Notes under the pieces: model-generated
Seen by the model: only the letters and a program-made list of their open reading frames with translations
The model's database searches: none
What the model was told of the DNA's origin: nothing
Position numbers and translations under genes: made by a program
Source: Kondoa malvinella
Lineage: Eukaryota > Basidiomycota > Agaricostilbomycetes > Agaricostilbales > Kondoaceae
Length of the DNA stretch: 64,000 nucleotides
Reading direction: 5' to 3'
Assembly: GCA_039545315.1 (NCBI GenBank)
Contig: BCIM01000001.1
Coordinates: 2,327,783 to 2,391,782 of the forward strand
Part shown: piece by piece, positions 1 to 11,717 of the stretch
How the letters are laid out: the number at the start of each line of letters is the position of its first letter
Numbering within the stretch: the first letter of the stretch is position 1

Positions 1-292
1 ACACCGTTCTTTCGGCACTGGAGAAGCGAGTTCAAGAGATTGACTTTGATTACAGCTGCTTCGGAAACTAGTGAGCTGAGTTTTCTAGGCTTGCAAGCTA
101 ACGCTGACCTGTATGTGAAGCACCGTCGAAGGTGGTAAAGACCTCAACGGCTTGCCTCCCAAGCGGGCCTAAAATCGCGCGACGAAGAAAAAGCCAAATG
201 TCCATAGTTGTGCAGAAACTATTGAAAGCTTGTTGTGCTCCCAATGTCTTCATTGCGACCTGAGTTTAACCTTCCTGTCCAATCCAGCTCCT
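1..292. other. Left-edge stretch without a recognisable gene
   Basis: I see no open frame with coding character and no RNA gene here. It lies downstream of the minus-strand MYND copy that ends at 293 and probably holds its 3' flank. Confidence 0.4.
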
Positions 293-1288
293 TCACTTTG
301 CCTCGCCTTCCCTAGACTTTCTACCGATACAATTCCGCGTGTGACCCGCTTTCCAGTCCTCGGCTTGACAAGTCTTTGAGCAATACATCGCTATGTCGCA
401 TCTGAGGTACGTGCTGAGCAGATGAGCGAGAAAGTGCCCAGCTGAACATACAACGAGCACACTTTAAAGTGACGAAACAGATGCTCCGGGTCAGACCCTC
501 CAGAGAAGTAGCCGGATCCGCAAGTGAGGCAAATGTAATCATCTGATGAACGAAGTATCAAGGGTCGCACTTGCTGTAATGTCGCGAAGATCATGTCCAG
601 ACGCTTTGAAGCTGAGACTTCGTCCATGCACGTTGCTGCCAATGCAGTAAATTCAGAATCTTCTAGCAAAATATAGTTTGGCGGCGGGGCGATGCGCAAA
701 GCAAGACAGATGACAAAGGCCAGCAGCGATACCAGCAGCCAAGCTTCATTTGGCTCAATCTTGCTTGGATCACGCGACAAGGCTATAACAGCGTGCAACT
801 CGTTCTGCCATGTTTGCAAATATTCCTGATCTTCGGCTCGAAGATAGTTTACAAGCCCATGAAGAGCGTCAGCCCGTCTGCGGTGAAGGAGCAGCAAGAG
901 TCGCCGGAGCAGCAAGAAGGGCATAATGTACTTTTCTCGCTTTTTTGATGCAGTCGCCATACGATACAGATGGCCTAGTGTGACTGATATGACGGCGTGT
1001 AAAGCTCTGACTCTGTTAGGATGGACATTTCTTCCCATGGTTCGGTGCCGTTGTGAAGCTTGTCAGTAATAGCGGCCATGGCAGAAAGGAAGATTGACGT
1101 GTCCTCTGAGGCAACCCGTCGGAACATGTATTGGTGAGCTGCGGTCATTGCGTTGTCTAACCTTGAGAACCGCTCCGACTCGAACTCCTCCATGATAAAA
1201 GCGATAGTCTTGCCAGCCTTGACTTGCCCGATGAATGTAGCTGTTTGTTGAGGCAAAGCTCGCATCTGCTCTGCGAAAGCTGTTGCAT
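293..1288 (-). pseudogene. MYND zinc-finger gene, left tandem copy, probably disabled
   Basis: The gene parallels the intact copy at 2235-3374 along most of its length. Shared blocks include LPQ...A near the N-terminus, a helical middle (PSKIEPNEAWLLVSLLA against PSRTHSEPSWLLVETLC) and the first zinc pair CLTCG. Splicing out 402-451 (GT-AG, 50 nt) places CSLCDIAMYCSKTCQAEDW after it, followed by H...C, which completes a MYND finger (C-x2-C...C-x2-C...YC-x3-C...H-x3-C). The stop is at 293-295. MYND fingers usually bind proline-rich peptides in transcription or methyltransferase proteins. Two breaks are visible. Around 1018-1040 the frame jumps after SILT, where about 52 nt present in the other copy are missing. 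Near 1265-1285 the N-terminal frame also shifts relative to the likely ATG at 1288. No GT-AG or GC-AG intron bridges these points. A sequencing error is the alternative. Confidence 0.6.
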
Positions 1289-1464
1289 TGCCTGACTCCT
1301 GACCCTATATTGTGAGGGCTCTAAAAGGCGCTTGTGTGTATTCCGGTTCGAGGTATACAGTTCTAGGACCGACGCGGGTATGGCCTTGACGGTTCGGAAG
1401 AAGGAGATGGCCCATGTCTATATGCGCGTACACAGATTACAAAGCTCGCATTGTGAAGCCCGAG

Positions 1465-2084
1465 TCAGCTCTTAGTGACACAGTAGGGAGGTGGGGCATT
1501 ATTACTAGCAGAAAGATTAGCATAGAACGCATTCAGACAGTGAAACACGAACCGGACTCTCCTCCAAATTGACGAAAGTACATCATCCATGCCAGGACCG
1601 GCCTCTATTTCCCAACCACAGCTGCTAGTCTGACTCTCAACAAAGCGAAGAATGCTTTTATTCGTGTATCTCTTGTACCAAAAATCCCCCTGTTGACTCG
1701 TTTGGGTCAACTCCTGTAGCTTGATTTGTATATGTGGCTCACCTCAAAGTTTCGTTACGGACTGTCATGCGTAGAATCAAGTGCACCTCGACTGCGAAGA
1801 GTGATGAGTACATGTCTGTGCCTGCTGAGGTGTCCCAGTCCAGGGACCACTCACAGCTCAATACTCGTAGCTGTTAACCACAGAGCAATTAGACTCGGAC
1901 ATCAGACGCAAGGTGACATATGACTCACCTTCTTGCATTCCCAAGGGCTTGAATTGCCTGAGATTTGGGCTAAGTGGCTCTTTCCTTCCACAGCGGCACA
2001 CATGGCTCGCATGTGTGATCCCTTGACGACGCGGGACTCTATTGTGTACGTGTCGCGCTTGCGAGAGTAGCTAAAAGTGTTCAT
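1465..2084 (-). CDS. Small unknown protein, three exons
   Basis: I do not recognise this protein. Exon 1 starts MNTFSYSRKRDTYTIESR and runs to a GTGAGT donor. A second exon encodes LRVLSCEWSLDWDTSAG and ends at another GTGAGC donor. The last exon, reached by a GAG acceptor, carries GDFWYKRYTNKSILRF and stops at 1465-1467 after a YCVTKS tail. The frame stays open through all three, giving about 170 residues rich in Trp and aromatic residues with no transmembrane segment or signal peptide. It sits between the two MYND copies on the same strand. The alternating strand-like pattern could be a beta fold, but I cannot name one. The second acceptor is the weakest part of the model. Confidence 0.4.
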
Positions 2085-2234
2085 GGTCGTTTATAGTCAT
2101 CAAAGTATCCATATCGTGGGCCTGACTAGGTACGCGCGACATGCAGCCAAGACCTGAAACAAGCTTGCATCAGCTCCCTATACAGTCTGCTCAAGTCCAT
2201 GATCTCAGGCACCTGCTTCGATTGATCCACCCGC

Positions 2235-3374
2235 TCAAGCTTTTGCAGCCGCTAGTGCTTTCGCTGCTGTTCTGCCTGGCTTATCTTGCTTTTCCTGCTC
2301 CTCCAATGCTGCCTTCTTCTTCCCATAGCACCTGATCTTGTGCCCGTTGTTCTGCCAGTCGATTCTCTGGCAATCCACACCACAATACATCATAACTTTG
2401 CAACTGTTTCATCGAAGTCGGAAAATTAGCCATATAATGCCGAAATGAAATATGACATACCCAGAGCATAGCTTGAACCGTTTCGCAAGAGGGCTCGTAT
2501 CATCCAACGAGGCAAAGTAGAAAGCGCCGCAAGTGATGCAAACGAATTCGTTGTTTGAGCGAAACAGCAGAGACCGGAAACCATCCAGCGCTTGATAGGC
2601 CAATTCCAATCTAGTTGCTGCTTTGGGTATCGTCATGTAGTTTGCTGTGGCCACACGAAAAGTTGCATCGAGGATGGGCGATAATTTAGGTGGTAGAGTC
2701 AATCGAAGGGCGACGCAGAGACAGAGGCATAAAGTTTCGACGAGCAACCAAGAAGGTTCGGAATGGGTGCGAGAAGGGTCGCCTGCCAGTAGAATGAAGG
2801 CATGAAGCTGGTCTTGAAAGCGTTTCGAAGTGTCTGGATCTCGCAATTCAAAGAAGCTGAGCAAAGAGTCAAGCGAGTCGGAATTCTGCTTCTGCACAAG
2901 CGATAGTACTTTGCCGAGGAAGCCCAGAAAAGCCTCTGGGGATTGACGGCGAGTTGTGCTGGAAGTGACGTATCGCGATAGATGACAGAATGTCAAACAG
3001 AAGACCGTGTGCAGAGCTCTTTCGCGATCAAAGGGCGGTAAGGAGCGAAAAAAGTTGGCAGCAGGAATAGAAATGGTGAGGGAGGTGAGAAGGGCAACTT
3101 CTTGATACATGTCCAATCCCTGGCGGTGCTTGTCTGCTACATCCTCTAGCATTCGGACAAAAGTGAGCGGGTCTTCTGCAACGAGTCTTCTGATAATGCA
3201 ATGAAAGGCCGCGTCGTCTTCAGGTTGTGCTGCATTTAGGCTGGCGATGAAAAAATCTTCCTGAAGTAGCGCGCTTGCCTGGCCACACTGGATTTCTTGC
3301 GTGTACAGAGCTAGCCTTTGCGGGAGGCGCTCGAGCGTTTCTGGTGGTATTTGCTGCATTTCATTCGCCTCCAT
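2235..3374 (-). CDS. MYND zinc-finger protein, right tandem copy (intact)
   Basis: This protein of about 360 residues starts at 3374 (MEANEMQQIPPETLERL). Exon 1 runs to 2461 and exon 2 is 2235-2403; the 57-nt intron 2404-2460 has GTATGT and AAACAG ends. The N-terminal 290 residues are helical with no domain I can name. The C-terminus is a MYND finger: CITCG, then CSGCKVMMYCGVDCQRIDW, then GHKIRC, with all expected Cys and His positions present. It is followed by a short basic, alanine-rich tail. The start lies only 131 bp from the divergent SKI3 start, so they share an upstream region. A paralogue lies at 293-1288. A role in transcription or chromatin is a family-level inference only. Reading exon 1 straight through the donor hides the finger, so an automatic call that skips the intron would miss the domain. 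Confidence 0.75.
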
Positions 3375-3505
3375 GGTGTCTCTAGTCAGGCAGGTAGGCC
3401 TGGGTATACCGTATATGGGGTATCACCGATGGAAGCGGGTCTTCGCATTGACTGTTCGAAGACAACCCACAGATTGCCAAATTGCAAAGTCGGTGACGCT
3501 CTTCC

Positions 3506-6500
3506 ATGTCCTCCGGCTATGTCAAGACCAAGCTGAAAGCCACAAGAGAAGCTTTGCAGCAAAAAGAATACGAGAAAGCAGCTGAATGCGCCAGGCAAGC
3601 ACATCACACCGTCGATGTTGATTGCGTCTCACAGACTATCGCACAGGGATGTGTTATCCTTTGAAGCTGCCAATTACAATGCTCTGGTATTTCTCGGACT
3701 GGCTCTGCTCAACCTAGGCCAATTCACAGAATGTGAAGCGACTTATTGGAAAGCCATCAAAGAGAACTCGCAGCTGCCTTTAGCGTTCCAGGCGAGCTCA
3801 GGTGGTTACAGCCTACGAATCGTCTGATAATCTCTGCACAGGGTCTTTACAAGCTATATGAGCAGCAACAGGAATGGACCAGATTGGCCGATCTCTTGCA
3901 AACCAATCTGCAGGCTCATCAGCAGAAGTATGTTCTTCTGCGCTACTTCTCTATGACAATCAGTTGACATTGATGTAGTGGAGACGCTCAGAAGGTAGCG
4001 GAGACCTTGCAGCGCTTACTGGACCTACGCCGAAATCATGGCTCTCGATCAGAAGTGAGTTTACTCTTTTCGCACCTACTTCGCTGACGATCTGCTAGCT
4101 CGTCTCGACTCTTTCATGCTTCCTACCCAATTCGGAATATTACGACCTTCTCACATCTTTGCCTGAACCCGAACCGACAAACCCAACTGCTTCAGGTATT
4201 CACAGCATCCAAATGCTCATGCAAAACACTCTGCCTATCTTAGAAGAAGTCATCTCCATCACCGAAGCAGACGAGAATAACAAGATTGCTGCCGAAGTCG
4301 ATAAGCGAAGAATGAGGTTGTCTGGTACACCTTTGAGCGCAGCAGAGACGCGAAAACTGGTCCAAAGAGGCTTGATGGCGAATTCAAGATTACCCAGTTC
4401 GTTCCGCGCTTGTCAACCAGGCTTGACTGATTGAATGTTCACCCAAACAGGTTTATACGAACAATTACTCGAACATCCACAAGCTTCAGACGATCTGCGC
4501 CGATACACAGAATCCAAACTGCTCTACCACCATCTGACTTATCTCCAATCATTACCTTCTCCCTTTGCCCCTGCATTAGCAGCAGCTACTTCCGAAGCAC
4601 AAAATAAAACTGAAGCGAAAGAACTGAAGAAATACCCTGCGATCAAGCATAGTGTACGTGAGACGGTTGAGAAACTTGCGGAGGGTATGGTATTGCTTCG
4701 AGTACCTGAACCTGCTGCTTGGGGTATAAGATTAGATTGGACTGATGTTGCTAGTCCTGGTGAGTTGCTTTCACGACAGAAGTATCAGACTAACGCGTGG
4801 TGATAGATGTGTATGAGACTTTTGTGTTGAGGAAGCATGTCGAAGTCTTTCCGCCTGAATCGTTCGTCTGATCATGTGCAAAAGTGCTTGAGCTAAGGAA
4901 TGTGCAGATCACCGCTTTCTACTTTGTTACTTGGCTATTTAGCGCTCAGTGGGAGGAATAAACCGACAGAAGGAGAAGACGAACTAGAAGTGTCAAAAGA
5001 AGATCCAGTAGAGATGATCAAGGTAGCCTTTCTTTCTTCTGTTATGTTTCCATCGGCTGAAATGTCACAGAACGCTTTTGAGAACTGCTCTTTCAGCTTA
5101 TTGGCGCATATGATTGTAGCTCAGACCTATTTGGTCGTGAAAGATTGGGTTGCAGTAAGCGAAGTGTGTGAATCTGGTCTATCCTTGGCCAGGCAGAGGG
5201 AGGATGAGATGGGTCGGCGACTTCCGCTGTATGTCTCTTGCTCTGTCTAGCGATCCGAGCTGATAATGAACAGAGCGAAACATTACCTCTCGACTTGTCT
5301 AGCTACAGCTCTGGTTCATCTTGATCCACCAACGCATCATCGCAAAGCACTGCGTCTACTTACTGAATTGCTTCAGGAAGATCCAAACGATCAAGCATGC
5401 CTCTTGGGTCGAGGTTATGTCCTTGAATCGGAAGAAAGATGGTCCGAAGCGATTCAGATGTTTGAGCAAGTACTGGAAGTGCAGCAATTGGACCGAGACA
5501 CGAAGCGGGAAGTCGAGAGCGAGCGAGCCTGGTGTCTGATCGGAATGGACCGGATGGAAGAAGGAGAAGCTGGTCTGAAAGCCGTTCTGGAGCAACTCAA
5601 TGCACCATTAGAGGAAGGGCAGAAACCGATGCAAGACCTACCGACAATACGAGCCAAGCTATGGTGGAGATTGGGACAATGCCATTGGAAGATGGACGGT
5701 CAGTCTTTCTCGTCTTCTTTCCAATAGTGCTTATATTATAGCAGACGACCATCGTTACGATGCAGCTTTCGCTTACAAGGCATTTATCAGCTCGATAAAG
5801 TGCGATCCACTATATGCTCCATCATTTACCGCTCTCGGTATCTACTACCTTGAAGCTTGCAACCCACCAGATCATACCCGCTCAAGCAAATGTTTCCAAA
5901 AGGCGTTCGAGCTCGATCCAAAGGAAGATAGAGCCGCAAAACTTCTGGTAAACGATTTCGCCCGAACAGAGGAATGGGACATGGTCGAGATCATCGCTCG
6001 CAGAGTGCTTGGTGGAATAAGTAATGTCGGTGCAGCAGGCGCAGCGGTTGCAGGCGGCGTTCACGCTCGGAAATATGCTTGGGCATGGAAAGCTGTCGGA
6101 GCTGCAGATCTGGTATGCTTGAGCGTCGGCAAACTGTTTTGTCTCTAACATGAGTCTTGTTACCAGGCATCACAAAAATATGTCCCAGCGATAACTGCCT
6201 TCCAACATGCTCTCCGAGGGAATCCGAAAGATGTGCATACGTGGCTACGGCTCGGTATGGCATATCGAGGCATCGGCAAACATGTTGCTGCACTCAAAAC
6301 CTTCGGTCATGTCCTCTCGCTTGATCCCAATCAATGGCCTGCAAAGTATTTAGCAGCCGATATCCAGCGATCCATCGGCTTGCTTGAACCAGCAATCGAA
6401 TCCCTGGATGATCTGCTGCTAGAAAAGCCAGACGAGCTTGGGATTATTATCACCCTGGCAGAAAGCCGTTTAGCATCAGCTCGAGCAAACCTACGGTCGG

Positions 6501-8629
6501 GGCAAAGACAACACGCTACAAGTCAACTCTTTTCTGCAATGGACGACACTCTGATTATCTTGAAGTCCGGCAAGGGCGTCAGAGCTGCCTGGAAATTGGT
6601 TGCTGACACCGCGTCCGAGTTGGGTAAGCTTCCTGCAGTCGATGACGACAGCTCTCGGCGTAGTGAAGAACTGCTCAGGTCATATTTGGTCATCTTCCGC
6701 GAGCAATCTATCGACTCGAAAATGTCGGCAAGTACCTATCAGGTCACTACAAGCAATCTGGAAGAGAACATCTCGACACTGGCTCATCAGGCCTTCCTAG
6801 TCCTCGCTACCGTAGCCTTCCAAGCCAGACTAATTCACGACAACGCCAACTCGCTGACCTATGGCGCTGCTTGGCTCGATCTTGGTGTTGCGCTCCATCA
6901 TTTGCGGAAAACATCTTTCGTTTCGTCAGAAGAGCAAGGAAAAGCTGTAATCGATGCAAGCTTGGCCTGTTTCAGAGAAGCTCTGAAAGGCGACCCACGT
7001 AATCCTCTGTATTGGAATGCTTTGGGAGTGGTAGCTTTCGAAGCCAGTCCCAAGCTTTGTCAGCATGCGTTCATCCGAGCTGCAGAATATAGCCCTCGAG
7101 TATGTCATGTTTCGCTTTCGCAGAGCTTGGCTTATGTGCTGTAGTCTGCCGTTCCTTGGACACACTTGGGCATCTTTTACCTGCATCATGAAGATGCCGA
7201 ATTGGCAAACAAAGCGTTCCTACGAGCACAAGTTTTAGATCCAGACTGGCCGCATGCTTGGCTTGGTCAGGCATGTTTAGCTGCTCTTCATGCGGAGTCA
7301 AGAGAACGTCGAGCATTGACTGCCCATGCGTGGATGCTCGCTTCGGGCTCGCTGGTGCGTAAAACGTCAACAAAAAGGTGGCTATCAGCTGAGAACAACC
7401 ACAGCCTGCTGCCGACATTGAATACGCCGCTCTACTTACCGACACAGACGACTCGCTAACACCAGCCGACTTCTGCCCGAGCGTACCAGCAGCTCTCAAC
7501 TCCTTGGAGCGCTATCTACAACATTGCCCCACGTCTTCTGACGCACTGTACTTGCATGGCGTGCTCTCTGAGCGCTCTGCACTGCACGAAGCGTCGTCTA
7601 TCAGCTTCTCACAGGCAGCCGCATCTCTTGAAACAGACTACGAGAAAGAAGAGTCAGAAGCTACTGCGAGACACTTTGTTCTGGCAAAAGTTGGCGAGGG
7701 CCGAGCGTTGTGTGCGCAGGCAGAATTTGGTCAAGCGATAGAATCGCTAGAAGCAGGGTTGGGCTTATTAGGCGATCCGGAAGACGAGCCAGGTATGCGC
7801 ATACAATTACAAGCTCTCGTGCTCCTCGGTCTGGCTCGAAGTCTCTATACTGGATTAGCGGACAAAACTACCAGCTTGGATGCCCTCGAAGCGGCGTGCG
7901 CCTTGGCAGAGAGTCTGCAAGATACACGATGGATAGGGCGGTCAGGCATTTTCTTGGCAAAGACTTTATGGGCTCTCGACACACAAGAAAATAGAGAAGA
8001 AGCAAAAAGCAAGCTCTTGTCTTGGTGAGTCGCCTTTGAAACGCTGCCATTGCAATGAACTAAGGAGAAGTAGCATCAACGACGCGGAGACTGGCCTGCC
8101 GAACCTGGAAGCAGTCACTACTTTGGCCGCGATAGCGACGTGCCTGCAAGACGATGAATTGCTGGAGGCAGCCATCTCCGAAATAGAAGGTCTTCCAAGC
8201 GACAAACGGCTTGAGCTGGATCCGGCCGGTGAGGTCGACCGTCTACTGGTTGCCCATCATTTGGCACGAGTAAGGTCGATGCCTTCTTGTCACTCTTTTT
8301 ACTGATTTCTCAAGCAGGATGAGACGACTCAAGCGATTGAAGTCCTATCTAAAGCACTTCACAGCAACCCAGCCTCAATAGCGACTAGGAAGGAGCTAGT
8401 CCATAATCTTCTACGGCAAGGCCAAAGCGAGACGGCAATGCAGCTGCTTGAGCCTACAGGTCACAGCAGTACGCAAAGCGATCCAGAGTTATTGCGACTG
8501 CAGGTGATAGCCAAAGTATTGGCTGGAAGCGCAGAATCTGTCGAGACGGCCCAGCAAGCAATCCACCTTGCGCCTTGGCAATTGGAGAATTGGCAAGCAC
8601 TAGGGGCTTCAACAGTAGATGTAGCATAG
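3506..8629 (+). CDS. SKI3: Superkiller protein 3 (TPR scaffold of the Ski complex)
   Basis: Ski3 is the tetratricopeptide scaffold of the cytoplasmic Ski complex (Ski2 helicase, Ski8), which feeds mRNA to the exosome for 3' to 5' decay. The start MSSGYVKTKLKATREAL leads straight into a TPR pair, followed by the conserved stretch YNALVFLGLALLNLGQF and then GLYKLYEQQQEWTRLADLL. TPR-like repeats continue to the C-terminus (for example LGMAYRGIGKHVAALKTF and WNALGVVAFE). I place 15 introns, giving about 1,450 residues, normal for the family. The first two introns, 3595-3646 (donor GCAAGC) and 3792-3841 (donor GCGAGC), are GC-AG; both restore perfect frame and conserved sequence. The gene is divergent from the MYND gene and convergent with the DUF1776 gene. 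Confidence 0.9.
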
Positions 8630-8846
8630 ATGATTATAAGTGTGAAATAGAACTTCGCAGTGAAGGACAATTCGTCAGCGACTGTCAGAATTGTGAAATT
8701 GTGAAAGTCGGGGCAGCATATTCATTCAGATGCTTTACTCTCGTGTGTCCGCCATAAAGCCTCTCCTATAGCTGGATCTTGCATGCCAGGAAGGTATATT
8801 CTACTCTACCTATCAGCCTGTGGCTGTACCGTAATGAAGTGCTAGC

Positions 8847-9983
8847 TCACCCTGCATCATTCCCATCCCTGAACAAACTCCCACCCTGAACCCCTTTGAC
8901 CGCCTGTCCTTCTCTGACACCCTTCATCGGCGCTACCATAAGCCATTCAATCCCTTTAGCTCCTTCCAAATGACTCTTGCCAAACAACCAGACTAGCGGA
9001 CTGAGCGCAATGATCCAAATCAAGTTTAGGAGCATGAAAAGCTGTTTGAAGAGCCAAGCTAACGATCGACCAAAGATGGGATCTTGAGTGTCGGCATGAA
9101 AGAACTCGAATAGAGATGATCTTGTAAGACCTGGGGAGACGCTGAGGAAGAGGATCTTATCATCTGGTTTGACGAGTCGATGATGAGCTTCTTTGAAGAG
9201 AATCACATTATCGAGTGTAGATGCTGCTTTTCGACGCCAGACTGCGCTTGATGATGTAGAGGGAGGGAATCTAGCTGCTGCTGCATAAAAGGGGGAGTCT
9301 ACGACTTGAATAATGCGGATTTGCTGAGCTGGAGCGGTTGCTTGAAGCATTGGATCAGGTGGTAAGCTGGTCACTGTTGTCTCTAGATTCGGCAAGATGG
9401 TCTTGATGAGGAGCAAATTGAGATCTGGTGTGTTGGAGACTGATGGGAAGAAGATGATGCCTGCTATGGGGACACGTCCTATTTCTTCATTGAGCGCTCC
9501 ACGTCGAACAGACGCCTTCTCCCATTGTGCCACAAAAGCCTTGATACTCTCTGGCGACTTCAGATCTACCGGTTCCATGTAGATTTCCGGTTTGCCTGCG
9601 TCGTCATTTTCGCTCAATTGAAGTACAGCGAGCAACTGCAAAGCTCGCTCCGATTTGGCTTCTTCCGGGGGAGTCAAGAGGATCACACGAGCACCGTGAG
9701 ATAGTAGCAGGGGCAGGAGAGGTAGAGCGGGACTCGTGAAAGCATTCTAAGGTTTTCTGGCATGAGTACAAAGACAGCAGCCTGATTGAAGCGCCAAACG
9801 GACAGTGACGAAAACGACTTTTCCTTTCAAATCTCGAGTCTGATCCAGCGGGATGGGCGGAACAGAGCCAGCCGACCATTTGCGAAGCGTGTAGAGGACA
9901 AGAAGTAGGAAGCCATACAGAGCTAGCTGGCGATTCCAGGTGATGTCGAGCGCTTCAAAGACATGCCAGATGGCATACAGCAT
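8847..9983 (-). CDS. DUF1776-type membrane-associated SDR-like protein
   Basis: The N-terminus has one membrane segment (LALYGFLLLVLYTL). It is followed by GKVVFVT, an intron with a GTCCGT donor near 9750-9809, and then NAFTSPALPLLPLLLSHGAR, which matches the first beta strand and helix of a Rossmann fold. The canonical GxxxGxG is replaced by this sequence, which suggests weak or absent nucleotide binding. A second hydrophobic segment (LFMLLNLIWIIALSPLVWLF) lies near the C-terminus. This layout fits the fungal DUF1776 family of unknown function, related to short-chain dehydrogenases. The simplest stop is at 8847. A GTGAGC donor just before it could join a short extra exon ending at 8766, so the last residues are uncertain. 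About 345 residues. Confidence 0.7.
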
Positions 9984-10163
9984 GCTGGACCTCTACAGAC
10001 AGGTAAAATTGGGCAGCCAGTTCTCGCTGTTGGGAGTCGACCGAGGTGAAGTCGAATTTCGGTCAATGTCATACAGCTAATATGCGATGCAGGCCTGGTC
10101 TAAACAAGTACAGATGTCGTACAAACACAAAGAGGAACCGAAAGAAGCGTCCATGCCAGCTAA

Positions 10164-11596
10164 TCACTTCAACCTGTTCAAGTAAAGCCCATTGGATACA
10201 ACTGCGAGTGTTCGTCAGATTCAGCGACAGCGCAATGAGAAGCTGCTTACTCTTGGTATCGACGCTATGGACGGGCAAAGCATGAGCGTAAACCAAGTCT
10301 CATCGTAAAACAGACATACCGATCAGTCTTGTTGTTGAGCGTATCCAATTTACTGTTCTGCGTCCTGACTTCCTCACCCGCAGCCCGCGCCAACAAATTC
10401 AAGCTCTTGCTCAATTGACCAATCTCGTCTAAATTGCTGTTCAATTCGCTCTCGACCTGGTCATCCTCTTCATCCGCCTCGAATTGATATCTGCTTCTTC
10501 CGCTCAATTTGCTGGCAGCACTATTAGCGGCTTGAGAGCTATATTGACCCGGTGCACGCTGATCTCGTTCAGCTTGACGGAACGTATTGCCAATCCTTTC
10601 GCGCGATTCAAAGACTTGTCGACGGGTCTCTTCGCGTTCTTCTCGCTCTTCGTGGTGACGATCAAGGATCTTGCGTTCTGCTGCATCTCGTTTGGCAGAC
10701 TTGTTCCAGGTGAAAGAAGGGCGGAAGATGGACTTGTTGAGAGATTTGATTTCGCGAGCTTCATCAGCCGCGCGATCGTTATGCGCTTTGGTCATATCTA
10801 GCGCTCGCTCCGTGTTGGCAAGTCTTTCTGTAAGTTGGACAAGAAGTACTCGTCAGCTGAAATAAGCTGAGTATGCCGCTATCCTGCCTACCTGATTGAT
10901 CACCGAGCTTGGTCAAAGTATTGCGACCCGTCTCTTCAGCCTCGCGAGCAGCTCTGAGTGCATTACGAGTAGAAGCAAGCGATTCTTGTTTAGTGAAGCG
11001 CATTTGCTGTTTGACAGCTTCGACTTCTTCATCCTCATCTTGCATACCACCTTCCTGCTGTTCACCTTCATTGCCATCTCCATTTATACCATAAGACGAA
11101 TAAGGCTGATCTAAATCATGTCCACCAAAGCTAGACTTGACGGGACGAGCATCTTTGAACAGTTCTCGTCTGTTTTGATCTCCGTCATCTCCTCTATAGC
11201 CGCCTTGCCTCGGTTGCTGACCGTATCCCGAAGGTTGACCGTGCCCTTGCTGTTGATACTGGGAAGGCCCAGGTGATGCACGCCCTTGAGCAGGCTGCTG
11301 GGACCTCGGATCCCAAGAGGAATAACTTCCAGAAGCGTAAGTTGGCGGTCTACCACTCGCAGCTGAAGCAGTCGAGTTCATTCGCTGGGGGCCACCTGGA
11401 CCATCACCATAGCGTGATTGCTGTTGCTGTTGAAGCGGAGGCTGAGCATAGCGACCTCCTCCTGTGAGAAGATCGCTATTTCGAGCTCCTTCGTCAACTG
11501 GAGGAACTGCGATTGCAAGACATTAGCAGCTGAGCAGTGTGCAGTAATCTCATTTGAATTACTCTCTGACTTCTTGGTCCTGTTGAAGAAGGACAT
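10164..11596 (-). CDS. SEC9: SEC9/SNAP-25-type t-SNARE
   Basis: SEC9 supplies two SNARE helices (Qb and Qc) to the plasma-membrane fusion complex with Sso1/syntaxin and Snc/synaptobrevin. Exon 1 is MSFFNRTKKSE; splicing at GTAATT leads into a Gln/Gly/Pro-rich region (SRYGDGPGGPQR). The first SNARE helix includes ALRAAREAEETGRNTLTKLG and continues across an intron into ERLANTERALDMTKAHN. The second runs LDEIGQLSKSLNLLARAAG to LNNKTD, and two more introns bring in RVDTKIVSNGLYLNRLK and the stop at 10164-10166. There is no transmembrane segment, as expected. Length is about 395 residues. The C-terminal end only appears when the final 57-nt intron (GTAAGC donor) is removed. Confidence 0.88.
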
Positions 11597-11717
11597 GGTG
11601 ACTGTGCAAGGTCAACAGAGATCAGCCTCGCCTCTTTCGTCGCGTCAATGAGCCAAATGCGGCTGAGGGCAATAATGCCTCCCAATGAAAGGTATAATAC
11701 AAGTGTACGTCTCTATA

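Noticed and set aside
975..1265. A separate small gene or an intron explaining the left MYND copy
   Set aside because: The two frames align with successive parts of the intact copy, and no usable donor and acceptor lie between them; a lesion is simpler.
1321..1370. A tRNA-like ggttcgag segment
   Set aside because: No acceptor or anticodon stem could be paired around it; similar short matches elsewhere also failed.
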